From the NCBI RefSeq assembly GCF_000003815.2, contig NC_049985.1:14766265-14830264 (forward strand): DNA of 64,000 bases, read 5' to 3'. The notes under the pieces were generated by a model that had not been told where the DNA came from, searched no databases, and saw nothing but the letters and a program-made list of their open reading frames with translations. The number at the start of each line of letters is the position of its first letter. The stretch's first letter is position 1. Shown piece after piece: positions 9,652 through 21,400 of the stretch. The position numbers were made by a program, and so were the translations under genes. This DNA comes from Branchiostoma floridae. Its lineage: Eukaryota > Chordata > Leptocardii > Amphioxiformes > Branchiostomatidae.

Positions 9652-12618
9652 TTATTCAAAGTCAAATGTGATGCCTGTTCCAGCAAGTTTCTTCTCATAC
9701 CAGTCATCAAAGGCTTCACTCTGCTCTGGTGTAAACATGTTCTTCCAGTCTCCAATAATGCCTGTATAAAGATATCCAGAAAAACATCAAAGTCATTAAA
9801 CTGTGGTAAGGCTGGTCATAATCTGTTACTAGTGGTATATGATACTGTAAATAGCAATACGGAAAGTCAGATCAGTTCTATTCTGTCCAAAAGACTGTAC
9901 CTGCATGCACAATGCAGAATGATGCAAATGTACTGTTTCAGGTAGGGTTAGGGCCAAATTCTTCAGTTCTTGTGCAACTTGGAAAAAATGTTTTCATGTC
10001 AGCTAGTCCAGTCAGCCTTGTGTTAAAACAACAGCCACAAATTAGAAATGAGAGGTACATGTATATATACCTTTCCTGGCTATTGCCTGTCTCTCAACCA
10101 GCTCGGCATTGTCCAGGTCTGCCTTCATGTTGTTGAAAGTACTGGCCTCTGCGATGCCTTTTATGGTCGATTCATCCAGATCTACCTCCAGAAATGCTAC
10201 AATGGTCTTCACAGCACTCAGCAGATCCTGATTTATTCCATTGAAAAAAATCCTTAATCCATTCTTTGTTGTAACATAATTGCATTGTAAACATGGAATA
10301 AGTAAATGCTTTATTCCTGTTTGTTCAAATATTTGCATGTAGTTTCCTAAGACTCGGGAAATTGATGCACATACAGATATCTTCCATATTAAAATCACAT
10401 ACAGATATCTTCCATATTAAAATCAAGTTAGCATGACCTAAGAATAGATGATAGCATTGGTATTTTAATACATGTATTGGTACTACTGGTAGGTGATTTT
10501 ATAAGCACCTTCTTCATGTCCTCATACTTGAGGAAGAGGAAGTGGGAGTCGTCTCGCATCTTCCACCAGCCCAAGACGTGGTCACAGAAATCTCCATAAC
10601 CCACTGTGTAAAGAATAAATGGAATCCTGGATGAAATGACATATAAAAGAATAAAGAAACACAATAAAGGGAATCTAAGTTTATGATTTTGTCAGAATTT
10701 ACCAGAGCAAGGTTTTAAACTAAAGCAGATAGTTCAGGTCCTGGAGCTTTCTGACACTTGACATTTACATGTGATATGTATACTTAAAGTTGTAAGGTTC
10801 ACAGTTAATGACTCTGAGTCTGACCTTTTGCATTGATGAAGTCTTGGGCAAACCCCTCCCACTGCAAGACTATTTCCTTGCCTGGATTTTCCAGTGGCAT
10901 CATTTTGTTGAGAAAGTGGAAGAAAGACACAGCTGTGTCCTTTGGGTTTCTCATCGGCACCAGCACTCTCACCTGCCGGGGAATAAACAAAAGGGACTAG
11001 AAAGACAACATTGTCAAGAAAATGCAGGATGATTCCCTGCTCCCCCAGAAATTTGCCTTCTTTCAGGCTACTATAAAAAAAATTGCATAATTTACACAAC
11101 TGGATTCATTCATTGAAATTGGTGAAACCTTTTGGCATACAATGGAATATACGCAATTCTTTGAATCCTCATGACGAAAAAAAAAGGAGAAAGAAGGAGA
11201 TGAACACACCAGCAGACAAAATTTGTTTTCCCTATGAGAAACATAAAATGTATTGCTTTTGGCGGGCTGTTATGACAATAGGCCAGTTAATGATGGTGTC
11301 AGTTGTTTTTTAATGCAAAGATACGCTTTTATATACTTAATTTACTGTCAAGTACTGTGAATGTATTTTCTAGTAGCCTCTACCAGGCTCTACAGGTTGC
11401 TAGCAAAATGGGTAGAAATTGGCCAAATCAGGCCAAAAAAAAAAAAAAACAGGAGGAGTACAGTTTGCAACTTTAGATCGCAAACTACTGTAATTCCTGA
11501 TTTTTTCAATGTACTGTTATGTTCACGGTTTTCACGGTGACGACTGTAACATGAACTTATCATTACCGATAAAAAATAATTCACAGACTTTTTTCATGCG
11601 CACTTGCCTCGACAGTGAACATTTAGTTCCGAGAACAAGTTCAATTTTCTCAGACCGTGAAAGTTTGGTACCGTGAGGATAAAGTGAATTACAGTATTCT
11701 GACCCTTGGCCAACCAACTCCTCTGGTGTGTTTTGCTGTCTTATTGAGTTATTTACCCAATTTCTGTTACTTTTCCAGTGACCTGTGGAGCCTGGTGCAG
11801 GCAATTTTCTAGCACCATCTCTAGAAAGTAGCAATTTTTCTTCTGTCACAATAGATTTAAGATCAGCAGGATCCTGTGTTTTGGGGGGCTCACCTTATTC
11901 TGTGGCTTGGAAACCCCTGGGGGCACAAACTGAATAGGCAGGTGTGTGTTCATGATTCGAGGAGAGGGCATCCCTGCTAGTTTGATATAGCCTGGCTGTG
12001 GCATGGATGGTATTTTCAGCTCCATCGGCCCAAACATCACGCTGTCTTCACGGATCTCCTTTTGTCTTTCTCTTGCAGCTCTTCGGATCTTAAGAATGAT
12101 CTCTAGAAGCCAGTTTGTGCCTTGAAGAAAGATTTTGTTGGCTTGTATTTAAAGATAGTATTAATAATAATAATAACATGATAATTGTCAATGTTACATC
12201 TGTGAGGAATATGAATGTCAGTGCTGATTTGTAACTGTCACCCAATAACAAATATTCTCCCCTAATAACATTGTTTATATTAATATTGTCTCATTCACTA
12301 TAATTATAGCTGCTGTTGTTCGTTGTGTACATATGAATGTTCAAAATTAATGTAGTTCGAAATCAAAACTAGAATGAAAAGAAACTGACAAAGTAGATGT
12401 GCTACCAGTGTCCCGCAAATTTGGGTCTTTCTACAAGTAACTATATACATGACTTGTATACATAGTATATACGTACCTGTCTTTGGATAACTGGCCACAA
12501 AGACGTCGTCATCTCGAACCTGGAAGTTAGTCATGGCATCCAGCGTTTCCTTGGTAACGACTTTGGGCATGATAACCCCTTTGTACTCCCAAGTCATTGT
12601 TTCCTCAGTAGAAGCCAT
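9652..12618 (-). CDS. Cytosolic sulfotransferase, tandem copy C (complete, diverged)
   Basis: Six coding exons: 12477-12618, 11894-12120, 10825-10972, 10509-10603, 10071-10227 and 9652-9761. They join in phase to 292 residues. Exon phases and order match copies A and B; three exons are 3-6 nt longer. Motifs are SYPKTGT (PAPS loop), catalytic NTHLP, VPMRNPKDTAVSFFHF and RKGIIGDWKN. The N-terminal half (for example the RRAARERQKEIREDSVMFGP stretch) differs strongly from A and B. The last two exons are almost the same, which suggests an older duplicate with later similarity, perhaps gene conversion, at its 3' end. The start at 12618 is chosen because the reading frame begins with a fitting MASTEETMTWEYKG; I see no certain upstream acceptor. 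Confidence 0.9.
11486..11696. mobile_element. 211-bp short inverted-repeat element, copy 2
   Basis: Starts TACTGTAATTC and ends GAATTACAGTA, with perfect 11-bp terminal inverted repeats. It has the same length as and nearly the same sequence as 5712-5922. It lies in an intron of sulfotransferase C, a different intron from the one occupied in B, so the two insertions are independent. Confidence 0.8.
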
Positions 12619-13169
12619 TGTGCTATACTAGTATGCCACTTGAATATATGGACAAGGTTTGAGCTCTGGAATAAACCAAGCAAGACATAGTCAGCCTGCC
12701 AATTAAAGCTCATGCGGGATAAGGCTCCAAATAACTGCTTCAAATTGTCTCAATGTCGCACAAACCTGGCGTTGATAGGTGCTACATGTATTTGTTGCTT
12801 TTAATTGCAAACTCTTTGAAATTTTGCAAAGTGGCGCAAAGTGGTACAATGTACAAATGTAAAGATTATGTTTTATGTCTTACACAAACATCCGATGAAA
12901 TCATCGCTGCAAATATCTTTTTGATAATCATACTACTAGTACAGTGTTTGAAATTGAGTGGCAACACTGTGATTTCCAATACTACCCGGCTTCATATGTG
13001 AATTTACAAAAAAATTTGGCCCAATTTTTTTACAGCAATTTGGCACGCTCCATTGAGATTCCTGCCTTATGCAATTACAAAATGTAGGTCAGTAGTACAG
13101 ATTTAACAACGAACAAATAGTGTTAGCTAATCTGGGTATCATCCGCCTTAATTTGTCTCTTTTTGCTTC

Positions 13170-13480
13170 CTTATCGGGGCTCGAATTACCACCTGCATAA
13201 TTTTTTATGCAGGTTAGTGCAGGTAAAATTGGAGCTGTGCAGTTATTTCTGGTGTCTACCTGCACCTAACCTGCACTGGGTTTTATACTTAAATGTGTAC
13301 TATGGATTGTTATTAGCTGTATTGACTGTTACCACCTATAAGGTATAAAAGAAAAAATAGCAATGGTTCCTGAACAATTTTAGTATGATCCATACTTCCT
13401 AAATTCAGAGTGGTGCAGGTAAAGTTTGTCTGGTGCAGGTAATTTTCAATGTTACCTGCACCAGTGCAGGTATGCAGAAA
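13170..13480. repeat. Repeat rich in inverted ACCTGCAC / GTGCAGGT words
   Basis: The words ACCTGCA and TGCAGGT recur at least eight times in both orientations, including ATAATTTTTTATGCAGGT and GTTACCTGCACCAGTGCAGG. This suggests a degenerate foldback element. I cannot define exact ends. Confidence 0.4.
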
Positions 13481-13888
13481 AAAGTATTTCAAACCTACCT
13501 AGGCTAGGTACTGGCCTATTGAACTAACAAACCCGTTCTTCCAGCAATTTTTTTTTCAGACATCCCTATGTCAGCAGGTGGTTGAACAGTAACTTGTACT
13601 GTCTACACATCTATCTTGCTTTACAATCAGGTACAGAATTACTATCATAGATACTGAACAGAAAGTTATACAATTTACAGGTATACCAGTAAGTGCTCAA
13701 TTTTCTTACAATCCTTACTTTTAAGTGCTTACCTTCTGAAGCTCTGCAAAGCTTCAGGTCTGACCTGAGTAACCTCTGACCTCTTTTGATGCCTTGCTTT
13801 ATTTGTGAAGCATCTTGGTAAACAAATTGTGCCTGTAGGGAATGTGCAATGTGGGGGGGGGGTCTGTTGTCTAGGGAGGGGGGGGGGG

Positions 13889-14440
13889 NNNNNNNNNNNN
13901 NNNNNNNNNNNNNNNNNNNNNNNNNNNNNNNNNNNNNNNNNNNNNNNNNNNNNNNNNNNNNNNNNNNNNNNNNNNNNNNNNNNNNNNNNNNNNNNNNNNN
14001 NNNNNNNNNNNNNNNNNNNNNNNNNNNNNNNNNNNNNNNNNNNNNNNNNNNNNNNNNNNNNNNNNNNNNNNNNNNNNNNNNNNNNNNNNNNNNNNNNNNN
14101 NNNNNNNNNNNNNNNNNNNNNNNNNNNNNNNNNNNNNNNNNNNNNNNNNNNNNNNNNNNNNNNNNNNNNNNNNNNNNNNNNNNNNNNNNNNNNNNNNNNN
14201 NNNNNNNNNNNNNNNNNNNNNNNNNNNNNNNNNNNNNNNNNNNNNNNNNNNNNNNNNNNNNNNNNNNNNNNNNNNNNNNNNNNNNNNNNNNNNNNNNNNN
14301 NNNNNNNNNNNNNNNNNNNNNNNNNNNNNNNNNNNNNNNNNNNNNNNNNNNNNNNNNNNNNNNNNNNNNNNNNNNNNNNNNNNNNNNNNNNNNNNNNNNN
14401 NNNNNNNNNNNNNNNNNNNNNNNNNNNNNNNNNNNNNNNN
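13889..14440. other. Assembly gap (552 N)
   Basis: Run of N preceded by a poly-G tract that probably stopped sequencing. Any translated frame across it is meaningless. Confidence 1.
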
Positions 14441-14985
14441 TACACTGCCATAGTTTTATCCTCCATATCATCTAAAAAAAAAAAATAATTGTGTAAACTT
14501 ATTTCATGAAACCAATTCTTGTTTTCTTATCGGAAACAAGGGTACTTAATGGGTTTTTGTAACTTAAGACTCATGTACAGTAGTTAGCACAAGAGGCCTT
14601 TTATTTAGCCTTACTACATTGTACATCTATGTACAAATGTTTGTATATAATATGTATATGGCAGTATGGAGAAGAGGCAAAAGTTGCCAGGTATTATAAA
14701 TGGTAATGTTAAATATCTCAAAACAGATGGCAAGTGACTGGAATGCTGCAACTATGATGAGCTTAACTACTAATGTTACCAATAACTTTAATTACTAGTA
14801 TTTACATGTATAAGTATTAATGATATACATTTGGAACATACTTAGTACTTAGATATCCTAATTACAGCTACATATGCCACATTATGATTGATTGCACCAA
14901 ATATCTACACTTTTCAGGGATTATACTGTCTAGTCAATCCATATTTCTCCATTTTGTAATTTGGTTTCAATTTTCTGTTAAGTCT

Positions 14986-15205
14986 GTAACGCTAGTTCAC
15001 CTTTATCCGTGGGGTAACCTTTATCCATTGTATTTGAAAGCAGGGAATTTGGGGAAGTCACGTCGACGGACGGCGTTTTCAAACTGCAATATTTAAAAAA
15101 ATGCAGTCTTTAAACCACCATCTGTTGACGTGACATTCCTTAATACCCTGTTTTTAAATACAACGGATATAAGTTACCCAACGGATAAAGGTGAACTAGC
15201 GTTAC
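14986..15205. mobile_element. 220-bp palindromic short inverted-repeat element
   Basis: Perfect 25-bp inverted repeats at 14986-15010 and 15181-15205 (outer end GTAACGCTAGTTCACC). A second, imperfect complementary pair lies inside (about 15050-15065 and 15120-15136, around CGTCGACGG / TTGACGTG). No clear target duplication beyond a possible TA. Confidence 0.65.
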
Positions 15206-15449
15206 TTCTTTTTGTATCTTGTTCTGTTAAGCTCATTGTTTTGCATGTAATGGATGACCATGCATATTCTGTCACATTCTTTTGTGAAATTTTATTCCTT
15301 ACATTTTATCTTGATCTTTCTTTCTTTCTCTTCTTCTTTACCTCTTCTTTCACCCTGTCCGCTCCCCAAACAAATAAACAAACAAGGAAGATGACGAAGA
15401 GTTTGAATGGGTCACCTATGAGCAAAGAAACTTTCCCTATCCTTCCCAG

Positions 15450-18400
15450 AATGCCCTGGGGGACAAGGTGCAGCAGCTGATGGAGTGGAGCTCGAAGCGG
15501 CCCGTGATCCGGATGAACGGCGACAAGTTCCGTCAGTACGTGCGCGCCGCTCCCAGGAACTACTCCGTGATTCTGATGCTGACGGCACTACAGCCCCAGC
15601 GACAGTGTACTGTGTGCAGGTAAGGCTCATTTACACATATTACAGATAATCAGTCTTTTGCCTAAAGAGATAAGGCCAAAGTTTTCAACCATGCTGTAAA
15701 TCTTTAAAAAAAACAGCCCGAAAAGGAACAAATAAATGCACAAGAAAACATCAAAATTCAAACTGCACTAGATTTAAAAAATATATTGGAACAACAGTTC
15801 CAAGGTCAATGAAGAAAATGTGACCAAGCAAGTTGGCAGTTATGGGTCTGGACTAAACATCCAGCACATGTTACATAAAGTGTACATAATGATAATAACA
15901 GTGAAGTTTATTGCATATCCGATTCATACCCCATTGGGGCAAAATGCAGATAGAGACAAACTAAGACAATCATGTTTTGTATGTTGTTTACACCTTACTA
16001 GTAGGGCAGGGCCTTTTGAAATTTTAGTGGTAAGCGACATTTACGGTTGACAGTTTAACAAGTAAATCCAAATAGATCCCATTGCAGATCTATACCATAG
16101 TCTGATTTAGCAACTTCCCTGCTTGTAAATACAATGTGCCTGTAACTTCTGTCATTATTATTAGATACTTTTTACCACATCCATCATGTCTTTTCCTTTT
16201 AGACAAGCCAATGATGAGTTCCAGATCGTGGCCAACTCCTGGCGCTACTCTCCCTCCTTCTCCAACAAGCTGTTCTTCGCCAGTGTGGACTATGATGAGG
16301 GTGCTGATGTCTTCAGCACTGTAAGTACTGGATACACATGACTGTGTCAAAACTGCCCCCTAGCAGGGAAACTGAAAACTGCTTTCTACTGTGCCAAAAG
16401 GCTTAACATGGAGATGTAATTTCAAATTCACAGTCGGAGTTCTTATCCAAAAAATAAGCTTTTTTTTTTCTATCGAGCCAAATTAGACACTGTACATGTA
16501 TGTGTAAAGCAGTCTTCTATGGTACATTTAATAGGTAAACATCACACATTTTGAGCTATCTTTTCTCTTTCACAGCTGAAGCTGAACTCTGCTCCCAGCT
16601 TCATGCATTTCCCAGGCAAGGGCAAGCCTAAGAAGGGAGATACGTTTGACATCCAGAGGTAAACAAACTTCCTGGCATCTTTGCATCATTTTCGTGGTCT
16701 CTGTTTTGCAATTTATTGTAATTATTTCTTGTACAAAGCATGGTACAAAATGTACATCTATTGATGTTAAGTACAAATTTAGTTAAAGCATGTACTTGCT
16801 AGTTCCCCCTTTTCATTGTGTGTTTGTCGTTATTTTCAGAACTGGATTTGCAGCTGAGTCCATTGCCAAATGGATCAATGAGAGGACTGACGTACATGTA
16901 AGGAAACCAAAATGTCTTCATATATATAGAAACTAGAGTTCGGGGACCTCATACCTCCATGAAATATTTATTGCTTTTTTTGTGGATGGTATGTTTGTTT
17001 ATAGTCGGTTGTATTTGAGAGTAATGGTTATATAATATAAATGTTATGGGAAAGTAGTGGTGTATTTATTTGATGACACAGAGGATGTCCATCTGATTAG
17101 TAATTATCAAAATGTGACACTTAATTGTGTAATGTGCGTTTAAGAGGTCGACGGCATATGGTAGCGTGGTGTTCCTTAAGCTTGATGTTTGGCATTTAAA
17201 CTGTCTAAGGTTGTCAGCATTATTGAGGTTCGACTATGTGCCTCAGAGCTGTGTGGTGGGAGGAAGTTGGGAAACTCAGAAAGAAGAAGGGATGTGGCCA
17301 ACTTTAGTCAGATGGTGATTTGATTTTCCACCAATATGTCATAACATCAGCTGTTCACACGGTACAAAAACAAGATGCACACTTTCCTCTGCATGACAGC
17401 CCTACACCAACTGTAAAATGAATACTTGGCGCCAACCCCGTCTGCTAAAAAACAAGTACCATTGGCTACGAAAGAGACAACTAACAACTGTCCCTTATCG
17501 TAACAAACTCAGAACATCTGTATCGCCCATAAAACTTCTGACACCCAACCCAGATGAGAGGACCTAATGGCATTTTAATCACCATGTCACTCAAATCAGC
17601 AGTACAGTTTGTGAGACATCCATACCTGTTAAGCATTATCGTTAAATGTACCTCAACTTCTTACAATTATACTTACGCTTCACATCTCCATGATATCCTA
17701 AGCCGACATAAATAAAACTAATTATCATATTAAAAAAACTCGGGGTTCCCCAAACAGCTGTCACCTCACCATCTGCTTGGAGCTAAGCCCATTAACAAAC
17801 ACATAAAGCACGATGCCTGTACCAATATATCTCAAATATAGGGGTGATTTCTGATATTATTACAAAGATTATAACGACAGATACGGCTCCCAAAATCTCA
17901 TCGATTCGAGCTTTCATCACACCCCACCAACACAACAAGTATGAAACTAATCCATCCAGCTGTTCTTGAGTAATCATCTACACAGACAGAGACACATAAC
18001 AGAAAATGTAACCTCCATTCCATGACATTTCATGGAGGTAATGAGATAGAATTGTAGAGGTAACACCAATGGCGGATGGAATGGAATATGGGTTCAAAAG
18101 ACATTTTAAGCTATGTCTGTGTCCAATAAAACTATTTTCATCATTTAAAAGATTAGATGGCAACAATATATATTACTTGGTCAGACACTGGTCATCCTAG
18201 ACCTCAGTCCACATTTTTACGAAAAGTGAGACTGCAATGACGGGGAAATGTGTTGAGAAGAAGGGTTAGTCAGACTTAGTCTGAGTGTGTAAAACAAATT
18301 CTACTGTCCAGGGCTGTAACGGCCCCCTCCCCGCAGAGGGCAGACAATGTTGGCTGGGCCGCTATAAGCGTGATTTAATCAGGGTAGCCTAGGCTAAAAT

Positions 18401-21400
18401 TAGTTTAAAACTGTGTAATAGTCACGTAAATAAATGAAAGAAATTACAGACAAAGAGTGACCCTTTTGAGAGAATCAAAATGTTTTTGTTAAGAACTACA
18501 GTTCCTGTAAAATAGCTTCTGTTATTTGTTTGTCAGATTCGCGTGTTCCGCCCACCCAACTATTCGGGCAGCATCGCGCTGGGCCTGCTGTTCACCCTGA
18601 TTGGTGGCCTGCTGTACCTGCGCAGGAACAACCTGGAGTTCCTGTACAACAAGACATCCTGGGGGATCGGCGCTCTGGTATGGTCAACAGTTTTCCTTTC
18701 CAATCTGACTCGCGGACATGTACTTTAGAGCAGGACTTTTCTGTACTTTGTAGTAAAGTCCAAAGCAATGTAGATTGTACAAAAATTATATTATATTGTT
18801 GATGAAAATTCATTCCCTTGGCAGCCATTTTCCAATAGGCAAGCCTGACTGAGTTAAGCCCCTATCACACATTCAGTCTTGGTATACATTTTGTAAAAAC
18901 TATGATGATGATGATAAAAACTATAAATCTGTGCTGGCAATGTGAACTGTTATGCATTCTTTTTAGTAAACTGTCATCTATATACTGGTCTATTTTGTGT
19001 TGGTACATTTTTGTATACCTGCCTACACATCTATATTTTCTGCCAATGCTGAAATGTTGGAAGAGAATATTTATGAAAGTAAGAGGACATGCATCCCTTT
19101 TCTCCCCAGTGCATAGTGTTTGCCATGACGTCAGGGCAAATGTGGAACCACATCCGGGGACCACCGTACGCTCACAAGAACCCTCAGACTGGACAAGTGG
19201 TAAGCACTAATATCCTCTACGTTTTCTTTGGCAAGAAAACCTTAAGAACTTAAGTAGCTCTTTTCCAACTGTAACAACAGAGATTTTTGGTCTCTAGAAA
19301 TCATCTTTGTTCAAATTGTAAGAATTCCCCATGATTTGACACTAGACAAGTCATTTACAACACTGAAATGTTTGATGCTGACAACTAGCTGGCCGTTCTT
19401 TGTTTCTTTGATGGACGGACCATCTCTTGTTCCCGTAGGTACGCTATGTACACGGCAGTTCTGAGTTCCAGTTCATAGCAGAAACACACATAGTCTTTGT
19501 CCTGTGTATCCTTTAGTAGACAAAGCAGAATCAATAAGTTACGTAGAATTATATATCACACAAAATGTAATCCAATGTAATATCCTTACTAGTGTTCATA
19601 GCAACCAATGTTCTTTAACTGAAAAATCCTAGAAGAAGGCCTGAAAAGTGTTACCCTCAGTGCCATTCTGCTTAGTTTGTTTCTGATTGTATTTACTGGT
19701 AGTGATCAAAGTGAAAATAAAAATTACTACTGTAAATTCATTCACTTTTGCAGTGGTTTTATTTCATGGTAGAAGGGAAATTGGTTTTTGAGGTATTTTG
19801 ACTCCATTGTTGAAACAATTCTATAGTAGGCTGAGAGGTCCAATGCATAAATAAACAATGAAAATAAACTGCTGCAAAAGTTTCAAGACTTACACTGTAA
19901 CCAGTGGCGTCTAGTTTCAAGTTTCAAGCTTGTAAAACCCTTACAATTTGCCACTAATTGTCCTCCAGGGTTCCATCCTTTGCAGTTCCTCAGCTTGTTG
20001 AGTTTCTCCTCTTGGTTGATAAATATATCCATGCCAATCCTTGTTTTGTTTCTTGTGTTTCCACAGCATTATATCCATGGCAGCAGCCAGGCCCAGTTCA
20101 TAGCTGAAACCCACATTGTGATCCTGCTCCGTATCCTTATGGCTTTCCTCAAGCTTATACTTACTAGTACTACATGGGCAGCTTTGGTAAGGGCTGTTAT
20201 GTAATTGTAGAAAACAATTACTAATTGGTACTTATCAATAGATATCAGTCAAAATGTGATTTGGGACACTTGTTCATGAAAGGTGCACACCCCAGTTCTT
20301 CCGCCACCGGGGTCCGTGGTAGTGCGCGACAAAAAAGTGACGAAAGGCTTCCGAGGGTCTATGTTTGAGTTGAGATTTCTCATTATTTCCTGCGAAATGA
20401 CATTACTAGTAAATGGTTACATGGCTGAAAAGTGCAGGAAATGGTGTGTTTTGGGTGCAAATTGTGTTTTGGTCCGCGCCTTACTTCCGGGATATTCCTA
20501 CGCCTGAATGTAAACAGGCCGGTGACCTAGATTGACCTCTGAAGCGCTGTGTTAACCCAAGTTGTAATGCCGCGCGCCGTGGATGATTAAAAAAACTGTA
20601 GTACTAGAATTTTCTTCATAATTGGCTGGATTACTGTTTAGACTTTCCTCTTTCTGACAGTATCAGTCGTGCTTGCCGGAAAAATCTGTTTATCTGTTTT
20701 ATCCAATGCGAAAATCCCCGATTTTGTGCATCATTTTTGACATGAAAGTAATGGTTTTTCCCTATAATTTTTCAAAATTAAAGAAGTTGAAGGATCGAAA
20801 CTCAGTTGGTCTTGTAGCTGAAGGAATATCCTCTCACCCCATAACCAGTTATTTTGCTTCAGGATAATTCCCTGGAAGAGATGGTCGCTATAGACTTCAG
20901 GGTGTGCCGCCTCCATTTGAAACCCCAAATAAACTGGGGTGTGCCCCCTTAACGAAGGACTACAGTAGTACTTGTAAATTGTATAGGTCTTGCACACACA
21001 TGCAAAATGTATATGTCAGATTTGTGAAACCATGTACGGAACAATAAATCAAGATAATGTTGACACTGTAATAGAGAACAGAAATGTGACTTGTGGCTCT
21101 AACTTAAGCATTCCATGTAGATTGTATTGCGGCCAAGACTGCACTTGTTTTTCTTGTATTCATATTCAATATACAACAACTAGATTGGTATTATATGTGT
21201 ATTGGGGATGATGATTTCTACATGATTTATGATTTTCAAAATATTATGTTGTACTGGTGCTCATGAAGATTTTTTCTTGATCAAGCTGAAGATGGGTTTA
21301 CAAGTTTTCCGTCCTATCTGAATAAATGAGTGGATGTGGATGGTATTAGTATCCTTAACCAGTGTGTGTAGATGCTGCTGTGACATTTGGGATGGTGTTG

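Larger units (their letters stand above)
12619..15449. other. Divergent intergenic region between sulfotransferase C and the OST3/6 gene
   Basis: Promoters of two oppositely oriented genes should lie here. I found no signal-peptide exon for the plus-strand gene; it may be in the 552-base gap. Recognisable contents are an ACCTGCAC-rich repeat (13170-13480), a poly-G run next to the gap (13851-13888) and a palindromic element (14986-15205). Confidence 0.5.

Noticed and set aside
10734-11099. 121-codon minus-strand open frame
   Set aside because: It is out of frame over the sulfotransferase C exon 10825-10972; the spliced model explains the region.
13611-14488. Long open frames on both strands across the first gap
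   Set aside because: Almost all codons are N; the frames are artefacts of the gap.
15387-15449. Earlier start of the first visible OST3/6 exon
   Set aside because: The added residues are acidic and unlike the family. The acceptor at 15449 has a much better pyrimidine tract and begins at the conserved NALGDKV position. It cannot be excluded fully.
20067-20189. Longer form of OST3/6 exon 7b ending at the GTAAGG donor at 20190
   Set aside because: The extra residues do not resemble the family. Ending at 20130 gives the right phase into 21372, where GMVLLHE and SKGDVGKRR restore the family sequence.
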